A stretch of 29,745 nt of DNA, from the NCBI GenBank assembly GCA_035493895.1, contig DATJHM010000031.1, forward strand, positions 1 to 29,745. The letters run 5' to 3'. Origin of the DNA: DATJHM01 sp035493895. Lineage in GTDB: Bacteria > Chloroflexota > Ktedonobacteria > Ktedonobacterales > Ktedonobacteraceae. Positions 16,281-25,200 of this stretch are shown here, piece after piece. Each line of letters begins with the position of its first letter. The first letter of the stretch is position 1. The notes beneath the pieces were generated by a model. That model was not told where the DNA came from. It made no database searches and saw only the letters and a list, made by a program, of their open reading frames with translations. The translations under genes and the position numbers were made by a program.

Positions 16281-17694
16281 ATCTCTTTCATCCAGCGCCG
16301 ACCAGAGCGTGATCAGGCAGAGATCGAGCAAACAGGCTCTGCACGTTTTCTGGGTTGTCTTTGCGATAGGTTTCTTGAATTACCTTGATCGCAATGTCCT
16401 GACGGGAGCAGCGAATATCGTCGCACATGAGTTGGGGCTTGGGATAGATAGTATCGGTTATATTGCCTCCGCATTTCTTATCGTATACACGATCTGCATT
16501 ATCCCGCTAGGGTTTCTGGCTGATCGTAGCATGCGCAAGAATATCGTGGCTCTCAGTGTCGCTGTTTGGAGTATCGCAACGGTACTCACCGCATTCTCTT
16601 TTAACTTCCTCTCGCTCTTTCTTTCCCGTATGATTCTGGGTGTTGGCGAGGCTGGCTACTTCCCCGCTGGCACAGCTCTGCTTAGCGATTATTTTACCCG
16701 CGAAAAACGTTCGCGCATGATGAGTTGGTGGGGTGTCGGTCAACTCATTGGCGTCTTCTCTGGCTTTGTCATCGGGGGAGTCGTAGCCAGTTTCTCTGCG
16801 GGAAGCTGGCGACTGGCCTTTCTCTTTACAGGCATCCCTGGTCTGGCCTTCGCCTTTCTGGCCTGGCGTTTGCGTGAACCGCGCCGCAACGAAGCTGATG
16901 AAGAACAACAGGCTTTCCCGTTCGCAATTGCCAGGGAAGAGGAACGTATGTCTTATCCTACCGAGCCGGTTACAAGCAATCTATTTTCGCAATTCAGGGA
17001 TTTGCTGAAGATTAAAACGCTCGTGGTCCTGACTGTTATGCAAATGTTCGCCTTTTTTGTTTTGAGCGTGGCAGTTATTTTCCTGCCAACGTTTTTACAA
17101 CAAAAGGATCTTTACGATCTCAGCAGCGGTACCGCAGGGATTTTTTCGGGAAGTGTCATTGTTGTGGCGGGCTCACTTGGTACGATTGGCGGTGGCTATC
17201 TGGCTGATCTACTCAATCAACACAATCCAGGAGCCCGCGTACAGGTTTGCGGTATTGGCTTTCTGCTCAGTGCGCCAACCTTCGCGCTGGCGCTTTTCGT
17301 CCATAATTTCACACTCTTCGCGCTCTTTTTGTCAATGACAGCCGTTTTAACTTCCTTTTACACAGGCCCCAGTGCCGCAGCAACCCAGGATGTGGTCCCC
17401 TCGGCATTGCGGGCTTCGGCTGTGGCTGTGACACTCTTGATCGCACATGCGCTCGGAGATACGTTTTCTCCCACTCTGGTAGGATTACTGGCTCGCCTTT
17501 TTGATCCCACAGGCGGGACACATTTCGCGGCCAACCGGGCAGGTCACGATCTCGCCCTGGCTATGCTGATTACCTGTACACCGGCGCTGATCATTGCTGG
17601 ACTGGTGGGAATCATTGGCGCTCGTTGGATGCATACTGATGTGGAGGCCGCAACAAAAGCAGATCGTTTAACATGCCAGGAGCAGTACAAATAG
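16270..17694 (+). CDS. Major facilitator superfamily transporter, Spinster/hexuronate-like group
   Basis: A 474-residue, 12-span transporter. The motifs are typical of the Spinster/ACS group of MFS proteins: GFLNYLDRNVLTGA in helix 1, GFLADRSMRKN in the loop 2-3 motif, RMILGVGEAGYFPAG in helix 4 and SDYFTREKRSRM after it. The ligand could be an organic acid, sugar acid or lysolipid; it cannot be told from sequence. The ATG lies inside the last codons of the kinase-NACHT gene (11-base overlap), with AGAGGA ten bases upstream, so it is co-translated with that gene. A transporter as the third gene of such an operon is unusual. It may be an accessory effector or simply a neighbour captured by transcription. 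Confidence 0.85.
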   Translation: MGNKSLSSSADQSVIRQRSSKQALHVFWVVFAIGFLNYLDRNVLTGAANIVAHELGLGIDSIGYIASAFLIVYTICIIPLGFLADRSMRKNIVALSVAVWSIATVLTAFSFNFLSLFLSRMILGVGEAGYFPAGTALLSDYFTREKRSRMMSWWGVGQLIGVFSGFVIGGVVASFSAGSWRLAFLFTGIPGLAFAFLAWRLREPRRNEADEEQQAFPFAIAREEERMSYPTEPVTSNLFSQFRDLLKIKTLVVLTVMQMFAFFVLSVAVIFLPTFLQQKDLYDLSSGTAGIFSGSVIVVAGSLGTIGGGYLADLLNQHNPGARVQVCGIGFLLSAPTFALALFVHNFTLFALFLSMTAVLTSFYTGPSAAATQDVVPSALRASAVAVTLLIAHALGDTFSPTLVGLLARLFDPTGGTHFAANRAGHDLALAMLITCTPALIIAGLVGIIGARWMHTDVEAATKADRLTCQEQYK

Positions 17695-17831
17695 ACATAA
17701 AGTGAGCGATACAAGCCCAGTAGAGGCACGGTGGAGTGAGAACGGAACTGTGCCTGCGAACTCGCTCGACCCCTCTCGCCCTGGAGAGAAGAGCCGGTTA
17801 ACTTCATGCGTATGCGGGACCAGGAGCCACG

Positions 17832-17872
17832 CCTCTAGAGGGCTTGAGGTTGTTTTTGACAATAATGTTGTC
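17832..17872. promoter_or_regulatory. Two inverted repeats upstream of the HET-C-like gene
   Basis: CCTCTAGAGG (17832-17841) is a perfect 10-base palindrome, and GACAA-TAATG-TTGTC (17858-17872) is a perfect hairpin or dyad. Both lie in the 211-base gap before the start codon at 17906, and TTGACA is contained in the second. They may be operator sites or mRNA structure. Confidence 0.3.
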
Positions 17873-17905
17873 TCCCAGAGACCAGCAGAGAGGAGGCCCT
17901 TAACA

Positions 17906-18667
17906 ATGAACATAAAAGCGCATGAAAAGATCTTACAAGACACATTGGGAAATAGAATGAGCTACCAGGCGCTGAACTGGATAATAACAGCAAACAGACT
18001 TTGCGACCTTCATCAGTTTACGCCAGAGCGGCATTTTGATAACGCGCCAAATCGCGATATACTCTGTGCTCATTGGCAAAAGGGGCTGAAAACATATATA
18101 GACCAGGCCATTGACTTAAGTGCTCCGGTGCATCGTTCCAGATTAATGCTGAAAAGCAGAAAACGCGCACTTCAAGCATTCGGAGCCGCGACGCACGCCC
18201 TGGCGGACTTCTATGCTCATACGAACTGGGTCGAACTGGGTGTGGATCGAGGAGACCCTGGAACGCTTGCCCCTCTGTTGGGTGATGTCTGCCGTGCCAG
18301 CGATTTTCCTATCGGCCTGCAAAGCGGGTACTTCAGTCTCCGGCACGGCTTTCGCGGCTGTCCTGAGTCTGGACCGCCACCGGGATACAAATATTGTCAC
18401 GAGCAGATCGCTAAGGATCATCCAGACAAAGGTCATGGCGCTGATTATATCTCCACTGTCGGTTGCACATATTATGAACTGGCTATGTTACTGGCAAGCA
18501 GAGCCACTTTACAATTGTGGGAGGCGTTGCATGATCGTATTATCGTGAGATACAACACCATAATCGACGCAGAAGCTATTTTTCTCGAGCTAAGTTGGGG
18601 ATCATTTTCCCCGCAAATTTTTTCGCGTGCCCGGTCTGATGCTGTTTGCACTGCATTGCTTCAATAG
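17906..18667 (+). CDS. HET-C / zinc-dependent phospholipase C-like protein
   Basis: I set the start at the ATG at 17906, which has a strong AGGAGG nine bases upstream. The frame is open for 68 more codons but those look non-coding. The product has 253 residues and no signal peptide. Its core FGAATHALADFYAHTNWVEL holds H97, D101, H105 and E110. This is the metal-ligand signature shared by fungal HET-C and zinc-dependent phospholipase C/S1-P1 nuclease-like folds. Further candidate ligands are H6 and H43 in ERHFDN, and CHEQIAKDHPDKGHG resembles the family's HxxLxKD segment. HET-C domains take part in fungal heterokaryon incompatibility. Its place behind a NACHT operon suggests an effector that attacks lipids, but no shared promoter is proven. 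Confidence 0.65.
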   Translation: MNIKAHEKILQDTLGNRMSYQALNWIITANRLCDLHQFTPERHFDNAPNRDILCAHWQKGLKTYIDQAIDLSAPVHRSRLMLKSRKRALQAFGAATHALADFYAHTNWVELGVDRGDPGTLAPLLGDVCRASDFPIGLQSGYFSLRHGFRGCPESGPPPGYKYCHEQIAKDHPDKGHGADYISTVGCTYYELAMLLASRATLQLWEALHDRIIVRYNTIIDAEAIFLELSWGSFSPQIFSRARSDAVCTALLQ

Positions 18668-18879
18668 AATCTTCCTCTGTCAGTTCCCCATCACCTTTTT
18701 CTCTCTGGCTTCCGAAGACGCTGCCATGAGATCACAAGTGCGCGGATGGCCACTGGCCAAACCAGCGCTCACGCGGTATACTCCTGACAAAAGGATGAGG
18801 GTCATGAAGCAGCGGAAGGAAGATCTGTCGCATGCGATCTTTGGTTGCTTGACCGACAAGGAGGAATAGGGGAAACAGA

Positions 18880-19062
18880 TTGAGGACGCAAGCCCGACTG
18901 GTCTTGCTTCAGCAGGTTGCGCCAGCCTATCACCGCTCATCAGGGTTCCAGAAGCAGGCTATCCTGGAGGAATTTGTGGTCGCTACCGGATACGTGCGCA
19001 AATACGCTCTTTGGCTGCTCAATCATACAGAGCACGATGATCGTCCTCCGTCATTCGTTCGA
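18880..19062 (+). pseudogene. Transposase/integrase N-terminal fragment
   Basis: The frame reads RLVLLQQVAPAYHRSSGF, KQAILEEFVVATGYVRKY and ALWLLNHTEHDD. This is the N-terminal HTH segment of a common DDE/integrase-core transposase (ISNCY-like group, usually a 'GYHRKYAIRLLNH' style motif). The catalytic domain is missing. The preceding bases (18668-18879) contain a weak frame ending in a stop at 18869 that may be its decayed leader. Confidence 0.55.
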
Positions 19063-19260
19063 CATTGGTTTGTTTTTTGTGAAAGACCGTGAAAGCGCTT
19101 GAGATCTGTATTGCACTGTCAACAAAGAACAAGAGAGAAGAGGGGTTAGAAGGTAGATAGAGAAGGATTTCGTGAGAAATGCACTTCTACAGAATAAAAA
19201 CACAGGCTGTTTTATATCGTCATAACGAGTATTTGAGTAAGATAGAAGGTATATCTGATT

Positions 19261-21117
19261 GTGGAATTAAGAATCAAGAGAAAAGAAGAAGCAGAAGATA
19301 TATATACCGCAAACGAGGGAGCTAGAGAGAGATATAAAACAAGATCTCGACCGCAAGATTTGTGCAAGCGGATCAGCGGGCAAGGAGAGAGAGCTGAAAA
19401 CATAGTGCAAGGACACAAATGCATAAATAAGGAGGAAAAAGAAGAAATCTGTGAAATTATTAGAAACATACGAAATGCTTCTAATAATGATCTAGCTACA
19501 GTTAGCAATTCTGATTTTACTCTGGTGGGACGAAGAGAACAAGCTATTCGTAGAATAATGGATAGCGATTCAGAAATGAAGCAAATACTACAAGTTGCGC
19601 AAAAACAAGACAACGGTCAAGCTCTTAAGAGTTATTTGCTCGAAGCGATGAGGCACCGAGTTGGAGAAGACTTCAAGCTTGTAGTAGACCCTTCCGTGAA
19701 AGAGGGAACAGCCACGCGTGGCAAAAAAATTGCAGGTGGTTTACAACTAACTATACATGATAAAAGTAAAGTAAAACACATAAAAGAGGTAGTAAAATCT
19801 ACTGATGAATTTGCCGAAGCGTATAGAAAGGTAACGCGTGCCAATCGTGACTGGCATGATTGGCATAAACTTGTCAGAGACTACTCTGATTGTAGAAGAG
19901 AATTTGCCCATAATGAAACGGAACTCACCTTTGAGCAAGTAGATGATATGAGAGCAAGGATCTTGAAGGCACGTGCCTGTATCAACACATGGATGGGCAA
20001 TAAACAATTCTCGCAGAGAACTCTTCAAGAGTTTGCCAACCAGCAAGAAAAGTTTGCCGACCAGCACTTCGCCATACTGGATAAAACCATTAGAGGGGCA
20101 AATGATGCAAAAGAACAAATAGCATCTGGCTATCTCGTAGCTTTGATAGAAAAGATGGAAGCTTCTCGTGAAAGCCTCAAGAACGAAGTCAAAAGCCTCA
20201 AGAACGACATGAGCACTGTTTCCAATGATATTCTCAACGCTGATCTCAAACAGTTCCAAACGGTTCTCAGGGACTTCTTATGGAGCCAGCTTGATCCTAA
20301 AAGAGCAAGACAAGGGGAGGAACTCTTCAGAAAATCCTATGAGCAGGGTAGCCCAAGATGGAGAGAGCATTTAAGAAGTGAAGATTATGGAAAAGAGATG
20401 CAATTGCTATTTATGGGACAACGAGCTATGACATATCATGAAACGAAATTAATCAGAGAAAATGGCGGAAATTATTTCTTTACCCCAGAAAATTCTGTTA
20501 TGCTGGGACGTGCATATAGCTTTGTTCCGAGCACTGCTAAAATGGTCGGTAGTGCATACTCAGATTGCTACCCTCACTATAATTCTGCACGTCCGATCTC
20601 CTCATATCTCCAGGAGCTTTCAGGGCAGTGGAAACACTATGCTTTCGGATGGCATAATACTCCAGAAGCTCAGCGCTCTTACAAGCAACAAGGGCTGTTA
20701 TATATGTATCCTTATGGAGCTGTAGAAACATTCATTAAACATACTTCAGCATTTACACGTGAATTCAGCTACGTTCTCATGGGCAACCCCACTCTTCAGG
20801 AACATGAGAAAGAACTTATGCAAAATTTTATTGGGGTGAATGATATGAACGTAGGTGCAAGAAAAGAGCGGGTTCAAAGAGCCAATACAGAGAGAGATGC
20901 GCATCAAGAAGAAATTAGAGATCTTGTTGCTCGCAAGCTTCCTCATCTGAGTGCAGAAGATCAAAAATATATTAGAGAATTCAGAATATGCTACAGGTCG
21001 TATGACGTGGAATATCGTTTTATGAAATCGGATATTGAAACTATAGAAGAGGAACGACATGTTCAGAAGATGATTGAGGTATCAGGCATTCATGAGTTTC
21101 TTGCTCGTAACGTGTAA
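19261..21117 (+). CDS. Large protein of unknown family, A+T-rich gene
   Basis: A 618-residue protein that I do not recognise. It starts with GTG, with AGAAGG 11 bases upstream, and has no signal peptide or membrane span. Residues 1-110 are basic and helical. A segment near 130-175 (VGEDFKLVVDPSVKEG, GKKIAGGLQLTIHDKS) looks like beta strands. Residues about 180-345 are long charged helices with a repeated K-SLKN heptad suggesting a coiled coil. Residues about 385-480 are rich in Tyr, Gly and Ser, with AYSFVPSTAKMVGSAYSD and HYAFGWHNT. The C-terminal 130 residues are again charged helices. Its A+T content and lysine codons differ visibly from both neighbours, and it follows a transposase remnant, so recent transfer is likely. 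It could be a structural, cargo or toxin-like protein. Confidence 0.6.
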   Translation: MELRIKRKEEAEDIYTANEGARERYKTRSRPQDLCKRISGQGERAENIVQGHKCINKEEKEEICEIIRNIRNASNNDLATVSNSDFTLVGRREQAIRRIMDSDSEMKQILQVAQKQDNGQALKSYLLEAMRHRVGEDFKLVVDPSVKEGTATRGKKIAGGLQLTIHDKSKVKHIKEVVKSTDEFAEAYRKVTRANRDWHDWHKLVRDYSDCRREFAHNETELTFEQVDDMRARILKARACINTWMGNKQFSQRTLQEFANQQEKFADQHFAILDKTIRGANDAKEQIASGYLVALIEKMEASRESLKNEVKSLKNDMSTVSNDILNADLKQFQTVLRDFLWSQLDPKRARQGEELFRKSYEQGSPRWREHLRSEDYGKEMQLLFMGQRAMTYHETKLIRENGGNYFFTPENSVMLGRAYSFVPSTAKMVGSAYSDCYPHYNSARPISSYLQELSGQWKHYAFGWHNTPEAQRSYKQQGLLYMYPYGAVETFIKHTSAFTREFSYVLMGNPTLQEHEKELMQNFIGVNDMNVGARKERVQRANTERDAHQEEIRDLVARKLPHLSAEDQKYIREFRICYRSYDVEYRFMKSDIETIEEERHVQKMIEVSGIHEFLARNV

Positions 21118-21395
21118 ATTTGCTCGTGGACGATCATGTTCAACATCGGACGAGTAAGGATCTCAATTATCGGTGAGAACAAGATCGTCGGGGCGTCAAA
21201 TAGCGATACTCTCCGAGCGCATACCGCTCTGCTGGCTGCACAACCGTTTCCTATCTGAGTGATGTTGGCATTCCCTGAAAATCCTGTACATACCCTGGAA
21301 ATTGCGCAGAGGCTGACTGGGCAGATCGCAGGGGCACAGATGCTGCCAGGCTTTCCAGAGATATCTAACGGGTGCGACCGTGGCAAGGATGAGCA

Positions 21396-22088
21396 TTATG
21401 GTTGGAATCGCAAAAGCTCTTCCTCAGCCATAGCCAGGCTCTTCTGCGTTTCCTGGTACCATAGCAGCCAGACATCATCCTGTGTCATAGCCGGGTCAAC
21501 TGTACCCATCGCAGCCAGATCAGCTAAAACAAGGGTGAAACCATCTCGTGCTCTGGTAGCCTGCTCCAGTCGTTCGCTCCTTGTCTGGCTCTGTCGGCTC
21601 AGATGCACCGCGAGCATTGCCTGATCAAAACATTCCAGAATAGGGTCCAGCGCATTATCATCGGGGGCCGATTCAGCATCGGTCATGTATGTCCCCCTGG
21701 TAGCAGCTAAACCACTTTGTTGCCCAAAACGTTGTCGTAACGCGTCAATGAGCAATGGGAAAATCTCCTCGGCAGCGCGTAGCGCATTTTCAGGATCAAT
21801 GCGATTCATGAGCGTTTCCTCCACTGCCGTCGCCAGAATTGCAGCCCGCAGACGGAGTTGGTCTGACGCAGTGAAAGCGAAGGACTCGCACACCTGTTTC
21901 ATATCCTCAGGATTGAGGATATGAAACTTGGGAAGCGCGAGGGATCGTTTGAGCCTGCGCACCTTCTCGGGATGCAGTCCTGCCTCGGTGATGAGATCGT
22001 TGAGGCCCCATCCTTTATTGTGCAAGAGGTCTTCCAATTCACGTACGAAGAGATTCCAGCGCACAAGCTCTCCTGGATGCTGTTTCAT
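21396..22088 (-). CDS. Helix-turn-helix regulator, divergent from the CHAT protease
   Basis: A 230-residue cytosolic protein. Residues 10-75 resemble an XRE-type helix-turn-helix: LEDLLHNKGWGLNDLITEAG, then LHPEKVRRLKRSL and an ILNPEDMKQVCESF segment like the fourth helix. The rest is helical with a VDPAMTQDDVWLLWYQETQ segment and looks like a ligand- or protein-interaction domain. AAAGGA precedes the ATG. The gene diverges from the TPR-CHAT gene across 194 bases that hold three direct repeats. It therefore most likely regulates both, and may answer to the state of the protease. The HTH call is moderate. Confidence 0.6.
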   Translation of the reverse strand: MKQHPGELVRWNLFVRELEDLLHNKGWGLNDLITEAGLHPEKVRRLKRSLALPKFHILNPEDMKQVCESFAFTASDQLRLRAAILATAVEETLMNRIDPENALRAAEEIFPLLIDALRQRFGQQSGLAATRGTYMTDAESAPDDNALDPILECFDQAMLAVHLSRQSQTRSERLEQATRARDGFTLVLADLAAMGTVDPAMTQDDVWLLWYQETQKSLAMAEEELLRFQP

Positions 22089-22140
22089 ACATCATTCCTT
22101 TCTTTTCCAACTGTAGCTTCTCAGCTTCCTTTTTTCTTAG

Positions 22141-22165
22141 TTACATCGTTACATCGCTTACATCG
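22141..22165. repeat. Three direct repeats of TTACATCG (iteron-like operator)
   Basis: TTACATCG occurs at 22141-22148, 22149-22156 and 22158-22165. A degenerate TGTATCTG follows at 22168-22175. The array lies in the divergent promoter region just upstream of a -10-like TATACT. It is a plausible binding site for the HTH protein encoded next to it. Confidence 0.55.
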
Positions 22166-22172
22166 CTGTATC

Positions 22173-22201
22173 TGTTCATTTCCACAATTATGAAGTATAC
22201 T
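22173..22201 (+). promoter_or_regulatory. Possible promoter of the TPR-CHAT gene
   Basis: TATACT at 22196-22201 is a good -10 box, but the sequence 17 bases upstream (TGTTCA) is a poor -35. This would fit a promoter that needs an activator bound to the adjacent repeats. Confidence 0.35.
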
Positions 22202-22282
22202 CTTTCCGAAAGAAAAAGCCTTTTTCACCCTTCAAGGATTGGAGGGCACATGATACCTCTGCTTTAGGGAAGGAGCATACCT

Positions 22283-25200
22283 ATGCAAGCGGAGCAGCCT
22301 CCGCAAACACTCTCCTCTGGGAGCAGTAATGCTTACCCGCAATCACCAGAACCCTTCCTGCTCACTCGCGCTGATGCCATAGAGAAACAAATCCATATGT
22401 GGCTGGATCTCTCAACAGCACGTGAGCAACGCCGATTTCTCGAAAATCACCACAGCCTGCTCGCAGAGCAAAGCGAAAGAATCCTGTGTGATTTGCTTGC
22501 ACAAGCGCCAGAGGGATCAGCACAAACGAAACTAGTACGCGACGCGCTCATATTACTACAAGATGCGCAAAGGCGTGGAGGGACGACTGAAGCCATCCGT
22601 GAGGCATATATTCATATTTATGGCGGTTTCGTGCTAGACTTACCGTCCTGGTTGGAAGCAGTTGAGCAACGTCTGATTGCCTTGCTCAACGAGAAGCGCG
22701 ATGAGGAGACAGCAGAGGCACGTGTGGAGTTATTGCAGAAAGCCCTGGAGGGTGCCCAGAGAGAGGCTGTCTCTCCCGAACTTCTGGCAACCCTGCGTCG
22801 CGAACTTGCCAATGCATGGTGGAAACATGCGCATACCGACCGTGCCCGGGCCCTTGAAATAGCGATCACCTTCTGCGAAGAGGCTTTGCAGACCTTCACT
22901 GTCACTCGCTATCCCTACCAGTATGCACAGACGCAGCAACGTTTAGGTACCGTCTATTGGCAACGCATGGTAGGAGAACGAAAGGAGAACCTGGAGCGAG
23001 CTATTGCCTGCTACCAGGAAATTTTGCGTGTACGAGAGCCGGATATCTTTCCGCTCGAGTATGCCGAAGCCCAGAATAACCTTGGGCTTGCCTATGGGGA
23101 CCGCATAGCAGGAGAACGGCGCGAGAACCTGGAATTGGCTATTGCCTGCCATCAGGAGGCATTGCGTATACGAAAGCCGGATGTCTTGCCGTTCGAGTAT
23201 GCTCGGACACAAAACAACCTGGGTATTGCCTATCAATGCCGTATAGCAGGAAGCAAGCGTGAGAATCTGAAGCTGGCTATTGTCTGCTATCAGGAAGTCT
23301 TGCGTGTCTGGACGCTGGATGTCTTTCCGTTCGAGTATGCAATAGCACAGAACAACCTGGGCGAAATATATAGAGAATACGGAGCAGGAGAGCGGCGCGA
23401 AAACCAGGAGCGAGCCATTGCCTGCTTTCACGAAGCCTTGCGTGTCTGGACGCTGGACGCTTTCCCATTCTATTATGCTCTCACGCAGAATAACCTGGGC
23501 AAGGCGTATGCACAACGTATCACAGGAGAGAAGCAGAAGAACCTGGAACTGGCCATCATCTGTCATCAGAAAGCCTTACGTGTTCATACATTGAATGCCC
23601 ATCCACTCTACTATGCCGAAGCCCAGAACAACCTTGGTCTTGCCTATGGGGATCGCATTGTGGGGGGGAAGCAGGAGAACCTGGAACTGGCGATAGCCTG
23701 CTTTCACGAAGCTCTGAATGTTTATACCATAGAGTCTTATCCCTATGAATCTCGTGATGTGCATGCCAATCTTGCCGAAACCGAAGCTCAACGTCAGCAC
23801 TGGCACATTGTACAAAACGCCTATACTGCTGCGCTTCGCGCTGAAGATCTGCTGGTTATCCTGGGGGCAGGCACGCTGGGACGCGATGCTATCTTGAAAG
23901 AGGGACGCGATGCCGCTAGCCGTCTTGGTTATGCGCTTCATCGCCTGGGACACGTCGACGAGGCTGCAATTGTTATTGAGCGTGGGCGCGCTCGTGGTCT
24001 TGCCGAAGCCATAACTTTTGATGCCGCTGATCCGGCCCTCATCACCGATGAAGAACGACGATCACGCTATATCGCAGCACGTGCAGCACTGATTACGGTA
24101 CAGGCCGATCTGCATACTCCTCTGCCACAAAACCTGGATGAGAATACGCGACGTCGTTTGGATCTGGAACGTACTGCGGCATATCGATCTGCCAGATCCA
24201 CTTTTGATGCACTTGTGGAGGAAATTCGTGTGGCAAATGATCCTTCAGAATTTCTGCATGATTCCCTTGACGCTGCCACAATTCTTCTTGCCGCACAGCA
24301 GATCGGGCCAGGGCATGCTCTGGTCTATCTCGTTGCTACGCCGTGGGGAGGTGTGGCTGTCGCAGCACTGAGCGAACAAAGATCATCTACCGTTCGTTTT
24401 GCAACTCTCGACCTGCCTGATTTGACGGAAGCCTGGATAAACACACTGATCGAAGCTCGCCTCCAAGATGATTCCGAGCAAGTGATCGGCGGTTTTGCCC
24501 TTGCTCAAATGGGTGAAGGCTTTGAGCGTCTATGCCAGCAGGGGGAAGGTGAAACATTCCAGGCGAAGGCCAATGCGTTCCATAACGCCTGTCAAAATAT
24601 CCAGCAGGATAGTACGTTGGATCATGCCATACAAGCAGCAATGGCCTGCCCCCCATTTGCAGCGTTAGCAGAACAATCTCTTGCCCAACTCAGCCGTCAG
24701 GATCATAACCTCATGGAAGCAACGTTTAACGCCTTCTTCCTCCAAAGTGAACTCGCACACTGTCTGAAGCAGTTAAGCACAAACGTGTTCTTCCCATTGA
24801 TTACCTGGCTGCAAGAGCAGGAAACGACGAGTCTCACGCTTATTCCCTGCGGACAGCTTGCTGCCTTTCCTCTTGCTGCTGTGGTCCTACCAGATGAGCG
24901 TTCGGTCGGGGAGATGTTTCCTACCAGTATAGCTCCCAGTGCGCGTTCTCTCCTCCGTATGACCAGTGCGCGTAGTCCCCAGGCTGGTATCGCAACGCTG
25001 GGGGATCCTCGTGAAAATTTGAGTTGGAGCGAGGCGGAGGCGCTTGCTTTTACAACGCTGGCTCGCCAGACGGCACTCCCCGTCGAGATCCATCTCAAAA
25101 AGCAGGCCACCCGTGAGCATTTGCTGACTGCGCTCAGGAGCCGATGGGTTGTGAATGCATGCTGTCATGGAACCTTTGATTCGCAAGATTTCTTGCAATC

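Noticed and set aside
17702..17905. N-terminal extension of the HET-C-like gene
   Set aside because: The frame is open, but AGGAGG before the ATG at 17906 and the start of family similarity there argue for the shorter protein.
22141..22175. Possible CRISPR or plasmid-origin iterons
   Set aside because: The units are only eight bases with no spacers and no replication gene is nearby, so an operator is the better reading.
22900..23760. Imperfect repeats of about 150 bases
   Set aside because: They are the coding sequence of the TPR units in the CHAT protein and not a separate repeat element or CRISPR array.
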